From: Bagarius yarrelli
Lineage: Eukaryota; Chordata; Actinopteri; Siluriformes; Sisoridae
DNA length: 64,000 bases
Direction: 5' to 3'
NCBI GenBank assembly: GCA_005784505.1
Contig: VCAZ01000014.1
Coordinates: 2,996,741 to 3,060,740 of the forward strand
Shown: positions 47,331 through 57,759 of the stretch, piece after piece
Numbering within the stretch: position 1 is the stretch's first letter
Layout of the letters: every line of letters starts with the position of its first letter
Position numbers and translations under genes: made by a program
The notes under the pieces: model-generated
Told to the model about the DNA's origin: nothing
Database searches by the model: none
Seen by the model: the letters and a program-made list of their open reading frames with translations, nothing else

Positions 47331-47799
47331 TTTTATTTTTTTCTTGATTCCCTCTTTTAATTAGCTTGTAAATGTACTTTTACTTTTGATTTACTGTCAG
47401 TTGGCAATTGGGTGTCGATTGCTTGAATAAACAACAAAACAACGGTGGGGGTGGGGGGGGCGTGTTTGCCACAGTAGGCAAGTGACATAACTGTCCTGCA
47501 TTATGAAAACAAATCTCTTTATACATTAAAAGCGTGAAAAATGATAATGTGTCCGTACGAGAGAAAGTCCTTTAGATCAGCGGCGGTAACGTGTAGACGA
47601 GAGTGTAAAACGCTCTGGGAATAAAGCTGAACGTTCCACTGCGAGTACAACAGAACATGATTAGACTAATGTCTGCATCATCACCCATTTGCTAGATTGG
47701 TCCAGAACTCATGTCAGATATGCATTATTAAAAATAACATTGAATTATTCAAAAGTCGATCTTGACAGAGCTGCTTGAGCTGTACTAGCTGAAAAGAAG

Positions 47800-48010
47800 A
47801 GAGGGACAGGGAAAGCAAGAGAGACCCAGAGAGAAAGACAGGGAGCGATAGAGACAGAGAGAGAGACAGGAAAAGCAAAAGAGACACAGAGGGACAGACA
47901 AGGAGAGAGAGGGACAGACAAGGATAGAGAGGGACAGACAAGGAGAGAGAGGGACAGACAAGGAGAGAGAGGGACAGCGAGAGAGACAGTGAGAGAGAGA
48001 GAAATTTTGA
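47800..48010. repeat. GA-rich minisatellite, ~20-24-bp unit
   Basis: Array of gagagggacagacaaggaga units followed by gagagacagtgagagagaga. Confidence 0.85.
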
Positions 48011-48074
48011 ATGCTTGTTAGAATTTTTTTTTTTAGTCACACATCATAAAAAGCAGTGACTGAATAAATATGTT

Positions 48075-48330
48075 TTTAAAAAATGTCAATAAAGAGAGAG
48101 AGAGAGAGAAAGAGAGACTTTTTTTTGTCTCTTATTTAACCAAATCACTTTGTACATTAAATAAAAGAGAGAGAGAAAAACTGTAAACTATGTATGGTCA
48201 TGCCAATAAAGCCTTTTTTGACTTTGAGAGAAATGGGGAGGCAGAGAAAGAAAGAGAGAGCGAGAGAGAGAAAGAGAGAGTAAGATAGAGCAAAAAAAAA
48301 GGGGGAGGCAGACAGAGACGGACAGAGTCT
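48075..48330 (-). repeat. repeat module bracketed by (GA)n, inverted copy
   Basis: gagagagacttttttttgtc, ttatttaaccaaatcacttt, (GA)n, ggtcatgccaataaagcctt and ttttgactttgag match the two landmark segments of the 32095-33110 module in reverse orientation, with the middle deleted. Confidence 0.6.
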
Positions 48331-48432
48331 GTAAATCATCCGCAGATCATCCGGCCGCCGGTGTGAGATCTCGGATCGAGCTGCATATTTTGCATGACTG
48401 ATTTCCAATTTGCACTTCTCATTCTTCCCCAG

Positions 48433-48563
48433 ACATTGAATTCGCAGAAGGTGAAACCGAGCACACGGTGGAGGTTGAGATCCTGTACGACGGCGTGCGG
48501 GAAATGAGGGAAGCGTTTACGGTCCACCTGAAACCCGATGAGAACATGGTGGCTGAAGTTCAG
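48433..48563 (+). CDS. frem2: frem2 exon, end of Calx-beta domain 5
   Basis: 131 bp, acceptor attcttccccag, donor gtgaaa. Starts in phase 1 and ends in phase 0, so this is where the run of symmetric exons stops. Peptide DIEFAEGETEHTVEVEILYD, GVREMREAFTVHLKPDENMV, AEVQ. The DGVREMREAFTVHLKPDENM segment is strongly FREM2-like. Confidence 0.96.
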
Positions 48564-48944
48564 GTGAAAAGCGAACGTTCTACACCATTTGCACTTGATT
48601 TGAAATGAACAGGTTGTTCCTTAAAGCCTGACAGCACAGAATAACCGCCTCATCACTGGGACGTCGACCGGACGGAGCGCAGGGCTGAAGTCTTTATTAA
48701 AGTGTTAGTAAACAACTGAAAATGAACATAGTTACGTATAACGAAGAACCCGGAGGTGTTTTATAGCTCATCTACCACAGAACACACAGTCTTATACAGT
48801 GGAGTGTATGAAAAGAAGTGATGAGTGTGTTTAGCATGAAGACTTTTACACTAAGTAAAATCTCAGATCAGCTAAAAAATGCCAAATAAATATTTTTAAA
48901 CAGAAATGTATTAATAATCGAAGCTTCCGAACAACTTTTACTTA
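48564..48944. other. intron sequence, no recognised feature
   Basis: Unique sequence between the exon and the CT tract. Confidence 0.45.
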
Positions 48945-49605
48945 CAATTTATATTCTCTCTCTCTCTCACTCTCTCCCCCCTCTCTCTCTTTCTCTCTAT
49001 CGCTGTTTTTTCTGTCTCTATCTCTTTCTCGCTCTCTTTCAATATTTCTCTTTATCAATCTCTCACTCTCTTTTAAAATCAATCTTTCTCTTCTTTTGCT
49101 TTTTCTCTCTCCCTTTCTCTCTCTCTTTTTCTCTCTCACTCTATCGCTCTGTTTTTTCTGTCTCTTTCACTATCTCTTATTCTCTCTCACTCTCTCACTC
49201 TCTCTCTTTGTTTCTCTTACTCTCTCTCACTCTCTCTCTTTCTCTCTCACTATCTTTCTCTCTATCGCCATCTCTTTCTCTCTATCGCTGTTTTTTCTGT
49301 CTCTCTCACTATCTCTTATTCTCTCTCACTCTCTCTTTGTTTCTCTTTCTCTCTATCGCCATCTCTTTCTCTCTATCGCTGTTTTTTCTGTCTCTCTCAC
49401 ATTATCTATTTCTCACTCTTTTAATATTTCTCCATCAATCTCTCACTCTCACTCTTTTAAAATCAATCTTTCTTGTCCTCCCCCCTCTCTCTCACTATCT
49501 ATCTCGTTTGCTTTTTCTCTCTCTTGCTTCTCTCTCTTGCTTCTCTCTCTCTTTTTTCTCTCTTGCTCTATCGCTCTGTTTTTTCTGTCTTTCACTATCT
49601 CTTTG

Positions 49606-49636
<31 letters not shown>

Positions 49637-49925
49637 GTCTCTCTTCATCAATCTCTTACTCTCACTCTCACAAAATCAATCTCTCTCTTCCACCCTCCCT
49701 CTGTCTTTTTCTCACTCTTTCTTTCTCGCCTTTCTCTCTTGCGCTCTCTTGTTCTCTCTTTCCATCTCTCTCTTTCTCTCTTTCGCTCTCTCTATTTCTC
49801 ACTCTTTCTTCTTATTCCTTCTCCATTTCCCTTTATTTCTCGTATTTCTCTCTCTCTCGCTCTCTGTATCTCCCATGCTTTCTTTCTCTATCTCTCCCTC
49901 TTTTTATCTCCTGCGTTTTTCTGTT
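48945..49925. repeat. ~1-kb (CT)n-rich tract with higher-order repeats
   Basis: Polypyrimidine-rich array. Blocks such as tctctatcgctgttttttct and gtctctctcactatctctta recur at about 80-120-bp spacing, and tcaatctctcactctc and ttttaaaatcaatctttct recur too. Open frames up to 290 codons across it are L/S/F composition artefacts. Confidence 0.9.
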
Positions 49926-50144
49926 TATTTTCATAATTAAAGCCAGATGTTTAGAAATATTAACGTAAGCTTCACTTACGAACTATATTAAGCATCAGAC
50001 ATTCGGTTACTATAGAAACGATAAAGAGGAAACAGTTAAAATGAAACTACTTTTGGTTAAAAAAAATCAGCTGTTTAATACAATTCGACTCAACAATTTT
50101 ATATTAACACTAATTACCCAACATCTTTCATTGTCTTTACACAG

Positions 50145-50300
50145 ATGACCAAAGCCATCATCTACATCGAGGAGGGCAACAGCATGGCAGATGTAACGTT
50201 CCCCTCTGTGCCAGTGGTCGTATCGCTGCTGAATTACGATGACACACTCGGTGCCGTAGGGAGCCGACCGCCTGCTGGCTACCCAGTCATCTGTGTCACA
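50145..50300 (+). CDS. frem2: frem2 exon, linker after Calx-beta 5
   Basis: 156 bp, acceptor tctttacacag, donor gtgtgt, phase 0-0. Peptide MTKAIIYIEEGNSMADVTFP, SVPVVVSLLNYDDTLGAVGS, RPPAGYPVICVT. It begins the C-terminal ectodomain. The conserved YPVIC(V/I)T/ACNPKY junction crosses into the next exon. Hydrophobic stretches here are beta strands, not membrane segments. Confidence 0.95.
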
Positions 50301-50724
50301 GTGTGTATTGAATTCTATAATCTGTGATCTGTGTCATGATGTGTAGCCAATTCTGAACGTGCGTCGGTTTCACTGACTCTCACATCTTTTTCAGATATGT
50401 CTTTTTTCTCTATCATTCCCAATACCTGGTCATCTGAATTTCAGGGTATCACTCTTAATACCATGTTGGGCAAATAACAACACTATTAGTTTAACTGTAT
50501 TTCTCAGAAGTGTGGTGGTGGTAGCATCATTGTTGTTTTCGGAATTAAATAGCTTCTCGGTAGCTCTTTTGTTAAACAAGCTACATTCACTAATCCTGCA
50601 TCAGTCAGTAAATTTTGTATTCTTGTATAACTAATTATACATGTTTAAAATATAATGCAAAAATTTGCTAATCTCGTTTTAAAATCAAAAATAAAACATA
50701 CAAAAGGTGTGAACTAAGGCTGCA

Positions 50725-51275
50725 TTTACCCCCGCAGGACTCGTTACCCAATTCCGATTTTGTGACTATATCCGATTTTCTTTTTTTGTTGACATCATCA
50801 TCATCTTTTCAAACTGACCCGTATCCGATATCTGCATTTACACTATACTCAGCAAAACAACCCAGTGTAGACATACTGACTGGAAAAAGAGTAATAAAGG
50901 TGCATTAATCAATGGACGAAAATGAAATGATTATTCATTTTTCATGTCATATTTAAAGGTCGGTAAAACAACGCTTTCTTCGGGCGGAGAACTGCTAAGA
51001 AAGAAATGAGAGACTTGTGTGTGTCTTGGTGTTCATCTGAGTTGATGTCACGTGCCATCGTCGCTTATTTAGTGACATTTGACTTGCATTGACAGGTAAA
51101 AATCTGATCTGTCTGCTTACATTTCAGCCCCTAATGCACAAATATGATTTATATCCGATTGATGACCTCAAACAAATGAGGCCTGAATCCAATCTGAAGA
51201 TATCGGAATCCATGTGCTTTTTTTTCTTGCTTACACTGTAATGAGTCATATCCCATCTGTACCGCATTGGAGGGA
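50725..51275. mobile_element. hAT-like element, diverged copy
   Basis: aaggctgcatttacccccgc at the left. The interior cgtcgcttatttagtgacat, gcattgacaggtaaaaatct, gatctgtctgcttacatttc and gagtcatatcccatctgtac matches the full element at 11431-11912. The right terminus is lost after about 51275. Confidence 0.7.
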
Positions 51276-51550
51276 AAATGCATGCTTTTACAAATAAAAG
51301 GAAAAATAAGATACTTATCAAATTTATCACTTTAAAAAAGTAGGAACGGGTCCATGTTTGACCGCAGTGCAGCATCTTCTCTACTTCTCTAACAACAATC
51401 TGTAAAAGTCTGGGCAAACTGAGGACACCAGTTGCTGGAGTTTTGGGAGAGACATTTTTCCACATTCTTGCCTGATAGAAAATCTAAAAGCAGTTCGAAT
51501 CCTATTTGTTTTATTTTTGGGTTTATAAATATTGCAAATCAGTGCATTCA

Positions 51551-51558
51551 GGTTTTTT

Positions 51559-51588
<30 letters not shown>
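51551..51588. repeat. T17-G20 homopolymer junction
   Basis: About 17 T (one interruption-free run ending 51568) directly followed by 20 G (51569-51588), then T-rich sequence. A potential G-quadruplex former, and a likely sequencing-error hotspot. Confidence 0.9.
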
Positions 51589-51590
<2 letters not shown>

Positions 51591-51644
51591 TTGGTTTTTT
51601 TTTTACACAGGGTCCTGATTTTTTTGGACCATCAGGGTTGTGTT

Positions 51645-51775
51645 TTTGACATTTGGTAGACGCTCATATTCACAATAAATGATTAAATATTTTGTTATTT
51701 TTATCCATTTGAGCAGCTGGGTGCTAAGGGCCATGCTTAGGGGCCCATTGTCAGTGCGATCAATGATTAACCACT
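51645..51775 (-). mobile_element. tRNA-derived SINE, strongly decayed
   Basis: gacatttggtagacgctcat, gctgggtgctaagggccatg and cttaggggcccattgtcagt keep the reverse SINE layout. Confidence 0.55.
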
Positions 51776-51799
51776 TTCTCTTATAACCATCATTCTTAT

Positions 51800-52960
51800 C
51801 TGTGCCACAGTATGTCCTACTTTGTCATCTCTGTTACTATGCATCAGTCTTACTACTATTTCATTCATGTCATGTTCACTTTCCTGTCACTATCCATCTG
51901 TGCCACGATTTATTTTATTCTCCTGCCATGTGTGTGTGTGTCACTGTATCAATTCACCATTCCAGATACATCCATACCAGCGTATTACAATGACTACACA
52001 TTTAAGTTAGGATGGACGTCATGTTTTAACCCTTGTCTATTTTGGTGGGAATGTTTTTATCCAGCAGGTGTGGGTTTTTATCCAGTACATTCTACTTCAC
52101 ATCCCTGCCTTCTATGTAGCTGTATACAATTCTGAATATCTTTTTATCACCAAATGTCATTCTTGTTACCCCATCAACTGCATCCTTGTCATCGGTGTCG
52201 CCATGTGTACCACTCACATGGCATCTTTTATTTTACAGTAGATTCTTCTTTATATCCCTGCCTTCTATGTAGCTGTATAGAACTCTGACTACCTTTCAAT
52301 CACCAAATGTCATTCTTGTTACCCCATCAACTGCATCCTGGTCACCGGTGTCTCCATGTGTACCACTTTCATGACATCTTTGTTTTTTTTACAATACATT
52401 CTACTTTCCTTCCCTGCCTTCTATATCACTGTGTAGAACTCTGACTACCTTTTTATCCACCAATTGTCATTCTTGTTACCCCATCATCTGCACCTCTGTC
52501 ACCGGTGTCTCCATGTGTACCTCCTTCATGACATTTCTTTTTTTTTCCACAGTACATTCTACTTTCCTTTCCTGCCTTCTGTGTCACTGTGTAGAACTCT
52601 GACTTTCTTTTTCTCACCAAATGTTATTCTTGTTACCCCATCATCTGCACCTCTGTCATCAGTGTCGCCATGTGTACCACAATTGTTACCCCTTTATCTT
52701 GGACGGTATATCCTTCTCACTACCCTGCTGTATATCAGTTTAATTACTTCCCTTACTTACTTACATTATTAGCGTTACCATATTGTAATGCTTTTACCAC
52801 CCCTTTTCTTTTACAGTACATCCTACTTCCCCTTCCTGCCCTCTATGTCACTGTATGTTACGCTGACTACATTTTTATCACTATATGTCATTCTTGTTAC
52901 CCCCATCATCTAAATCACTGTCATTAGTGCCGCCATGTGTATCAGATTCGCTACCCTCTC
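51800..52960. repeat. ~155-bp tandem array
   Basis: Units begin gtacattctacttt.ccctgcc and continue ttctatgtagctgtatagaa, ctctgactacctttttatca, ccaaatgtcattcttgttac, cccatcaactgcatcctg and tctccatgtgtacca. Starts at about 52085, 52238, 52394 and 52552 give spacings of 153, 156 and 158 bp. A further start at 52816, with degenerate pieces at 51804-52060, extends the array. Open frames inside are repeat products. Confidence 0.85.
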
Positions 52961-53605
52961 ACCCAGATATCCATGTAGACTATAATAACCACCTTTTTAT
53001 CTGGATCACCGGATCTTACTTTTCACCATGTTTTAGCAGTGTCAACATTGACATTACATCATGATTATCTTTATAGTTCGATAAAACTGTGTAAACAAAA
53101 AATGTTTAATGTTCAAAGCCTTGATACACACGCTCTGAAATTGAGAAAACCAGCCTATTATCCTGCGTCCCTTTTTAAAATTCTTATCATGTTGGTTTTC
53201 CCTGATTCAATTTTGGCCAGTTTGATTACTAAAGTGCATTTTGATGTCAAAGGCGCATTATACATTCTTCCTCTTTCTTTCTTATGGATGTTCTTCCTTT
53301 TGCATCTTTCTTTAATGTACTTAAGTTACACTGACGTTATATTGATGTCAGAATGGGATTTGTTCCAATCCACTAAGAACTAATAAGCTATGTTCTTTGC
53401 ATAGCCCAGTGAGGGTTGTTATTTTTATCTACAGCTCATTATACTGCATAAAGACAATAAAGCAGCAGTAAAAAAACAAAAAAAACAAAGCATTTATGAA
53501 CTTAGAGTACCAGCACACCATATGTTCTTGGCATTAACTTTCTCCTTTTAATTACTATTTGAATCTTGGCTCCAGCTTCCTGATACATTTTTTTTTCTTT
53601 TTCAG
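52961..53605. other. intron sequence, no recognised feature
   Basis: Unique AT-rich sequence. The 114-codon frame at 53039-53383 has no recognised resemblance. A T-rich tract precedes the acceptor tttttcag. Confidence 0.45.
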
Positions 53606-53909
53606 GCCTGCAATCCCAAGTATCCAAACTTCGAGCGCACCAGCTTCATCTGTGCAAGCGAGAGCATCAACAACACGCTGACTCGTTACCGTTGGCTAGT
53701 TAGCGCTCCCGCAGGGCCTAACGGCGTCACCAGCCCCATGAGGGAGGTGGATTTTGAAACGTTCTTCACCTCATCCAAAAGCATCACGCTGGACTCGGTG
53801 TATTTCCAGGCAGGCTCACGTGTTCAGTGCGCAGCCAGGGCTGTGAACTCCAACGGAGACGAGGGATTGGAAATCAGCAGCGCCATCGTCACCATCAGTG
53901 TGGAGGAGG
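53606..53909 (+). CDS. frem2: frem2 exon, C-terminal ectodomain
   Basis: 304 bp, acceptor ttcttttttcag, donor gtgggt, starts phase 0 and ends phase 1. Peptide ACNPKYPNFERTSFICASES, INNTLTRYRWLVSAPAGPNG, TSPMREVDFETFFTSSKSIT, DSVYFQAGSRVQCAARAVNS, NGDEGLEISSAIVTISVEEG. The stretch RYRWLVSAPAGP.GVTSPMR and RVQCAARAVN.NGDEGLE is nearly invariant in vertebrate FREM2 as I recall it. Conserved cysteines and an N-glycosylation site (NNT) fit an extracellular fold. Confidence 0.97.
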
Positions 53910-54382
53910 GTGGGTGTAAAAAAGGATTTGAAAATGAATCCTGATAAAATATGTTTTATTGTGGATTTTGTTTTTGTTGTTCAAGCAGTGAAACAAAAAA
54001 AAAAAAAAAAGGAAAGAATCATTTCCAAAAACTGGAACGTTCTTTTGTCCTTGAATGCTATTTCACAAGCCTGATCCTTAATCTTTGGCTGTGAAATCTT
54101 TTTTTTTTTCTTTTATGCGCACAGCTTTATTCACAGTGTGACTTATAAATTTCCTCTGAAAATCAGATCAGGTCTAATCAGTGTCTGGGAATTCAGCCCA
54201 AGAACAGCCTCGCATAGGAAATCTCACTATTTGTTTACAGCACTAGGACCATCAGAAACAATCCAGTGTTGGAGCTCACTAATATCTCGCCACTTATTCT
54301 TAATGGTCAAGCCAAGATAAATCACTGTGTTTAGTTGAAGTTTGATTGATTGACAGCTGATCGGGGTTTGTTGTGTGCGCAG
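53910..54382. other. intron sequence, no recognised feature
   Basis: 473-bp intron with poly-A at 53995-54010. No repeats otherwise. Confidence 0.5.
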
Positions 54383-54514
54383 GTTTGTGCCAACCTCGTG
54401 TGATTGGCGCTGTGGGAGCCGAGCCTTTCTCTGCCAAACTACGCTACACCGGGCCAGAAGACCCTCATCACCCCAACCTTATTAAACTCACTGTCACCAT
54501 GCCACACATAGACG
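54383..54514 (+). CDS. frem2: frem2 exon, C-terminal ectodomain
   Basis: 132 bp, acceptor ttgtgtgcgcag, donor gtaagg, phase 1-1. Peptide LCQPRVIGAVGAEPFSAKLR, YTGPEDPHHPNLIKLTVTMP, HIDG. The GAEPFSAKLRYTGPED and LIKLTVTMPHIDG segments are FREM2 hallmarks. Confidence 0.96.
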
Positions 54515-54650
54515 GTAAGGAGACACAACCTCATGAGATGTTTTACTTTTTCTGATTGGTCCTTACAATTATTACAGCTTTATATTAGAACTGCTCATAA
54601 CATACAGGGATTTGTATGATGTATACTCAATTTAATCCCAATTTAAATGT

Positions 54651-54838
54651 GGGAAGTGGTGGCTCAGTGGTTAAGGTGTTGCTCTACTAACCCAAAGGTT
54701 GTGGGTTCGATTTCCAGCACCACCAAGCCACCACTTCTAAGAAAGGCCCTTAACCCCCAATTGCTCAGTTGTATAAAGGAGATAAATGTAAGTCACTCTG
54801 GATAAGGACATCTGCCAAATGCCAGAAAGGTAAAGTGT
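54651..54838 (+). mobile_element. tRNA-derived SINE
   Basis: Complete plus copy: gggaagtggtggctcagtgg, ttgtgggttcgatttccagc, aggcccttaacccccaattg, aagtcactctggataaggac, atctgccaaatgcc. The first of three plus copies in this intron. Confidence 0.88.
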
Positions 54839-55403
54839 AATCAAATAAAATAAAGACCTTGTACAAGATCGGTGGACAGAACAGCAAGAAGAGAAGAGAA
54901 GAATAGGTATGGCTGCTGTTTGTTTGCTGATAGCTACCATTTAACGAGAGAAAGCAGGTTATTGAACGTGTCATGAATTGATGATGTAAAACTCTGTGTT
55001 GTGTGTGTCCATTTTTGGAGCATCTTGACTTTTGTACAGTTTGACATTATAACAACTAAGATCCTTCAGTGTGACGTGTTCGTACAGTCTGACAAACAAC
55101 AAAAAGACCATACAATTACACAATGATAGGCTGGCTATAGAGGATGTTTGCTATCCTTCTCAAAAGTTCAGCAAGACAGAGGGTTTTCTAATACCTCAGT
55201 ACCATAACAAACTACATGATATTAAGAAAGACAGGGAGGTCAGGGGTTGTTCCCTGACGAGAAAAGGTCCGAGGCGGAGGGAAAGGGGAAAGGTTTTAAA
55301 ACGAGTTAAACACTACAACACTACACTACAACAAATTACTGAGATTTCAGTAGACCAAAGCGATATTGTTAGGAGTTCAATCTAATAGCAGATTTCCACA
55401 GAT
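54839..55403. other. intron sequence, no recognised feature
   Basis: Unique sequence. The 104-codon plus frame at 55071-55385 has no recognised resemblance and no splice support. Confidence 0.4.
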
Positions 55404-55525
55404 GGGAAAGTGTCAGCTTAGTGTTTAAGGTGTTGGACTGATACCAGAAAGACCAGGGTTCGATTTCCATCGAGCCACCACTGTGGGCCCCTGAGCAAGG
55501 CCCTTACCCAAATAAAATGTCATTT
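55404..55525 (+). mobile_element. tRNA-derived SINE, 3' truncated
   Basis: gggaaagtgtcagcttagtg, ccagggttcgatttccatcg, gggcccctgagcaaggccct. The match then ends. Confidence 0.8.
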
Positions 55526-55895
55526 AGATCGAGCGGGTCACTTTATTTACGAGTGCAGAAAGCAGAGGAGAGAGTTAGCTTTGCTGCTAGAAGGATTTAA
55601 ACCAGGGTACTTGAGCTGTTAACGAGAATAAATTGAGCAGGTCAGTAGTGGATTAGCAAATCTGTAACCAGTGACCGAGTGAAAGGATTGTGTATAAATA
55701 GGGTATCTGGTTGATACTTGGGTGAGGGTGTGGCACTGGTCGGGTGTGGAACCTGGCATGGCTGCGATAATAATTGAGAGTATTATATATTCAAAATAAA
55801 CAGTGAATGAAGTTTTCTTTTTACAAATTTGTTGTCGGTAAAGTTAACATGGTAACACTACATTAATCTTATCTTTGTTTATAGCTTATAGCAAT

Positions 55896-56070
55896 GGGGT
55901 AGAAGTGATAGCGCAGTGGCTAAGGTATTGGACTCCCAACCCGGAGGTTTGGAGGTTTGGTTCCCAGCACTACCAAGTTTACCAATGCTGGGCCTCTGAG
56001 CAAGGCCCATAATCCCCAATTGCTGAGATGTAGAATAAGTTGCTCTGGATAAAAGTGTATGACAAAAGCT
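55896..56070 (+). mobile_element. tRNA-derived SINE
   Basis: ggggtagaagtgatagcgca and gtggctaaggtattggac, ggtttggttcccagcactac, gggcctctgagcaaggccca, ataagttgctctggataaaa. Confidence 0.85.
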
Positions 56071-56378
56071 GTTTATTACATTGCAGTGTTATAAATGATT
56101 TTAAATGGTTTGGGTCAGTGGAAATGCCCCATGCAAAAGAGTTCATTCTCTATAGTGTACAGAACTGTTTTTGACAAGGTAAAATGAGTGTTTTTTTTAC
56201 AATACCAATGAGCCAAAGGAAGTCAAGGTGACATGCTAGGATTTTAAAATAGTCCTTTAATCCTGGAGACATTTTGACATTGATCTCAGCAGCTTTATTA
56301 TTGGTCCCTATGTCATTCCTGATTTATTTAACAACTCGTGAAGTTGTTTTAGTGTAAATATTCATGTTTGTGTTCTAG

Positions 56379-56710
56379 GAATGCTTCCTGTGGTTTCCAC
56401 CCGTCCTCTGTCCAACTTCGAGCTGACGCTCAGTCCTGATGGAACACGAGTAGGAAATCATCGCTGTTCTAACCTGTTGGACTACAGCGAGGTCCGTACA
56501 CGTCACGGTTTTATCACCGCAGCCACACGTAATCCGGAGGCTATCGGCAGCACGGCCCCCTATCAGTACAGCACCAACCTTAGAGGGGAGAACACACTAC
56601 GCTTCTACCGCAACCTTTACCTGGACGCCTGTCTGTGGGAGTTTGTCAGTTATTACGACATGTCCGAACTGCTGAGTGACTGTGGAGGGTCGATTGGTAC
56701 AGACGGGCAG
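56379..56710 (+). CDS. frem2: frem2 exon, C-terminal ectodomain
   Basis: 332 bp, acceptor ttgtgttctag, donor gtgagc, starts phase 1 and ends phase 0. Peptide MLPVVSTRPLSNFELTLSPD, GTRVGNHRCSNLLDYSEVRT, TLRFYRNLYLDACLWEFVSY, YDMSELLSDCGGSIGTDGQ. The block ACLWEFVSYYDMSELL.DCGG.IGTDGQ is strongly conserved across FREM2 and related FRAS1 family members. Three cysteines suggest disulphide bonding. Confidence 0.97.
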
Positions 56711-56884
56711 GTGAGCAGTTTTTATTCCTTCCATTTTGTTGCCTTCCCCTTGTCCTAGCACATGTTTTAATTTCGTATTAGGTAGTATCATTTTCCTATT
56801 TATGGCAGTTTGTTTGCCTCTGTAATTAGAACAGATGTGCTAAGATTTTATAAGACTGGTGGGCAGTTTGGGGGCATAGCTTCA

Positions 56885-57482
56885 ATACTTTTATTCTAAT
56901 AGCATTTCAGTGTATAGACAGCAAAGAGCACACAAAATGTACACAATCCTTCCTTGAAGTATCTTTGTTTATCTTTCGTTTTTTTTCCACAATGCGAAAC
57001 ATTTTGTATTTTTTAGTAATACTTTGCACTGTAGCCACTGGAACTTCAAAACATTTAGATATGGTCTTATAGCCCTTTCCTGACTTGCCGCAGGTCCTCA
57101 GTGAGCTCCTTTGTCTTAGCCATGACTGTCCACAAACCAACAGCAGAGAGCTTCCCAACAGCTGTTCCCAATGAATCAGGGTACTTAGGATGCTTTAGAA
57201 CAGCTTGGACTATTTGGAATGGTATAGACTTTGGACTTTTCTATAGACTGTGACAGTTTACAAAGGGTAGGAATAATTTTGGACATGCCACTTTTTGTTC
57301 AAATGTAAATAAAAGCTGAGAAATATTTTTTTTTCCACAATGATGCCTCTTGTACATCTTCTTATTATCTTCTGGGAGAAGCCTGTGTCATTTACGCTCC
57401 AAAAACAAAACTTGCTGGTTAAAAAAAAGTAACTGTAAGTCAGAATTTGCCAGGGGTATTAATAATTTCGGGCTTGACTGTA
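56885..57482 (-). mobile_element. Tc1-like transposon remnant with right TIR
   Basis: The minus strand starts at a terminal repeat (tacagtcaagcccgaaatta on the minus) and reaches a decayed transposase N-terminus: LRKSGKGYKTISKCFEVPVA and TVQSITKKYKMF, the helix-turn-helix region of Tc1 transposases. A fragment of a MAKTKEL-type start lies just before it. The element is cut off after about 250 coding bases and the frame is open only locally. Confidence 0.8.
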
Positions 57483-57759
57483 TATAAAAGAATATTGGGG
57501 AATTAATTATAATCATGCAAATAATACACCGTTTTGCAGTCTATTCTTGATTAAAACAACCAGATTTAATGAAATTTCACTAAAATTTCTGCCTGCGTGG
57601 CTATCCAGGCCACGCCTCCACATGCTCCATGCATTCCTCCATAACATACACCCATAATGTTAAAATGTCTATTAGTTTGCTTGCATGTTAGTTTATTAGC
57701 AAACAAAAAGTTGATACTTTTTGTATATATAGTTTTTATGCATTTCAATTTGTAAATAA
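57483..57759. other. intron sequence, no recognised feature
   Basis: AT-rich unique sequence. Confidence 0.4.

Noticed and set aside
49096..49968. 290-codon plus-strand frame with membrane-like composition
   Set aside because: Pure product of the CT-rich tract (L/S/F). The hydrophobicity is a composition artefact, as at 45746-46258, 42116-42740 and 15873-16289.
50301..50327. Extension of the exon at 50145 to the in-frame stop at 50327
   Set aside because: The conserved protein continues ICVT/ACNPKY, which requires the donor at 50301 and the acceptor at 53606. The read-through is intronic.
55071..55385. 104-codon plus-strand frame
   Set aside because: Low-complexity K/R/T-rich sequence between SINEs, with no splice support or family resemblance.
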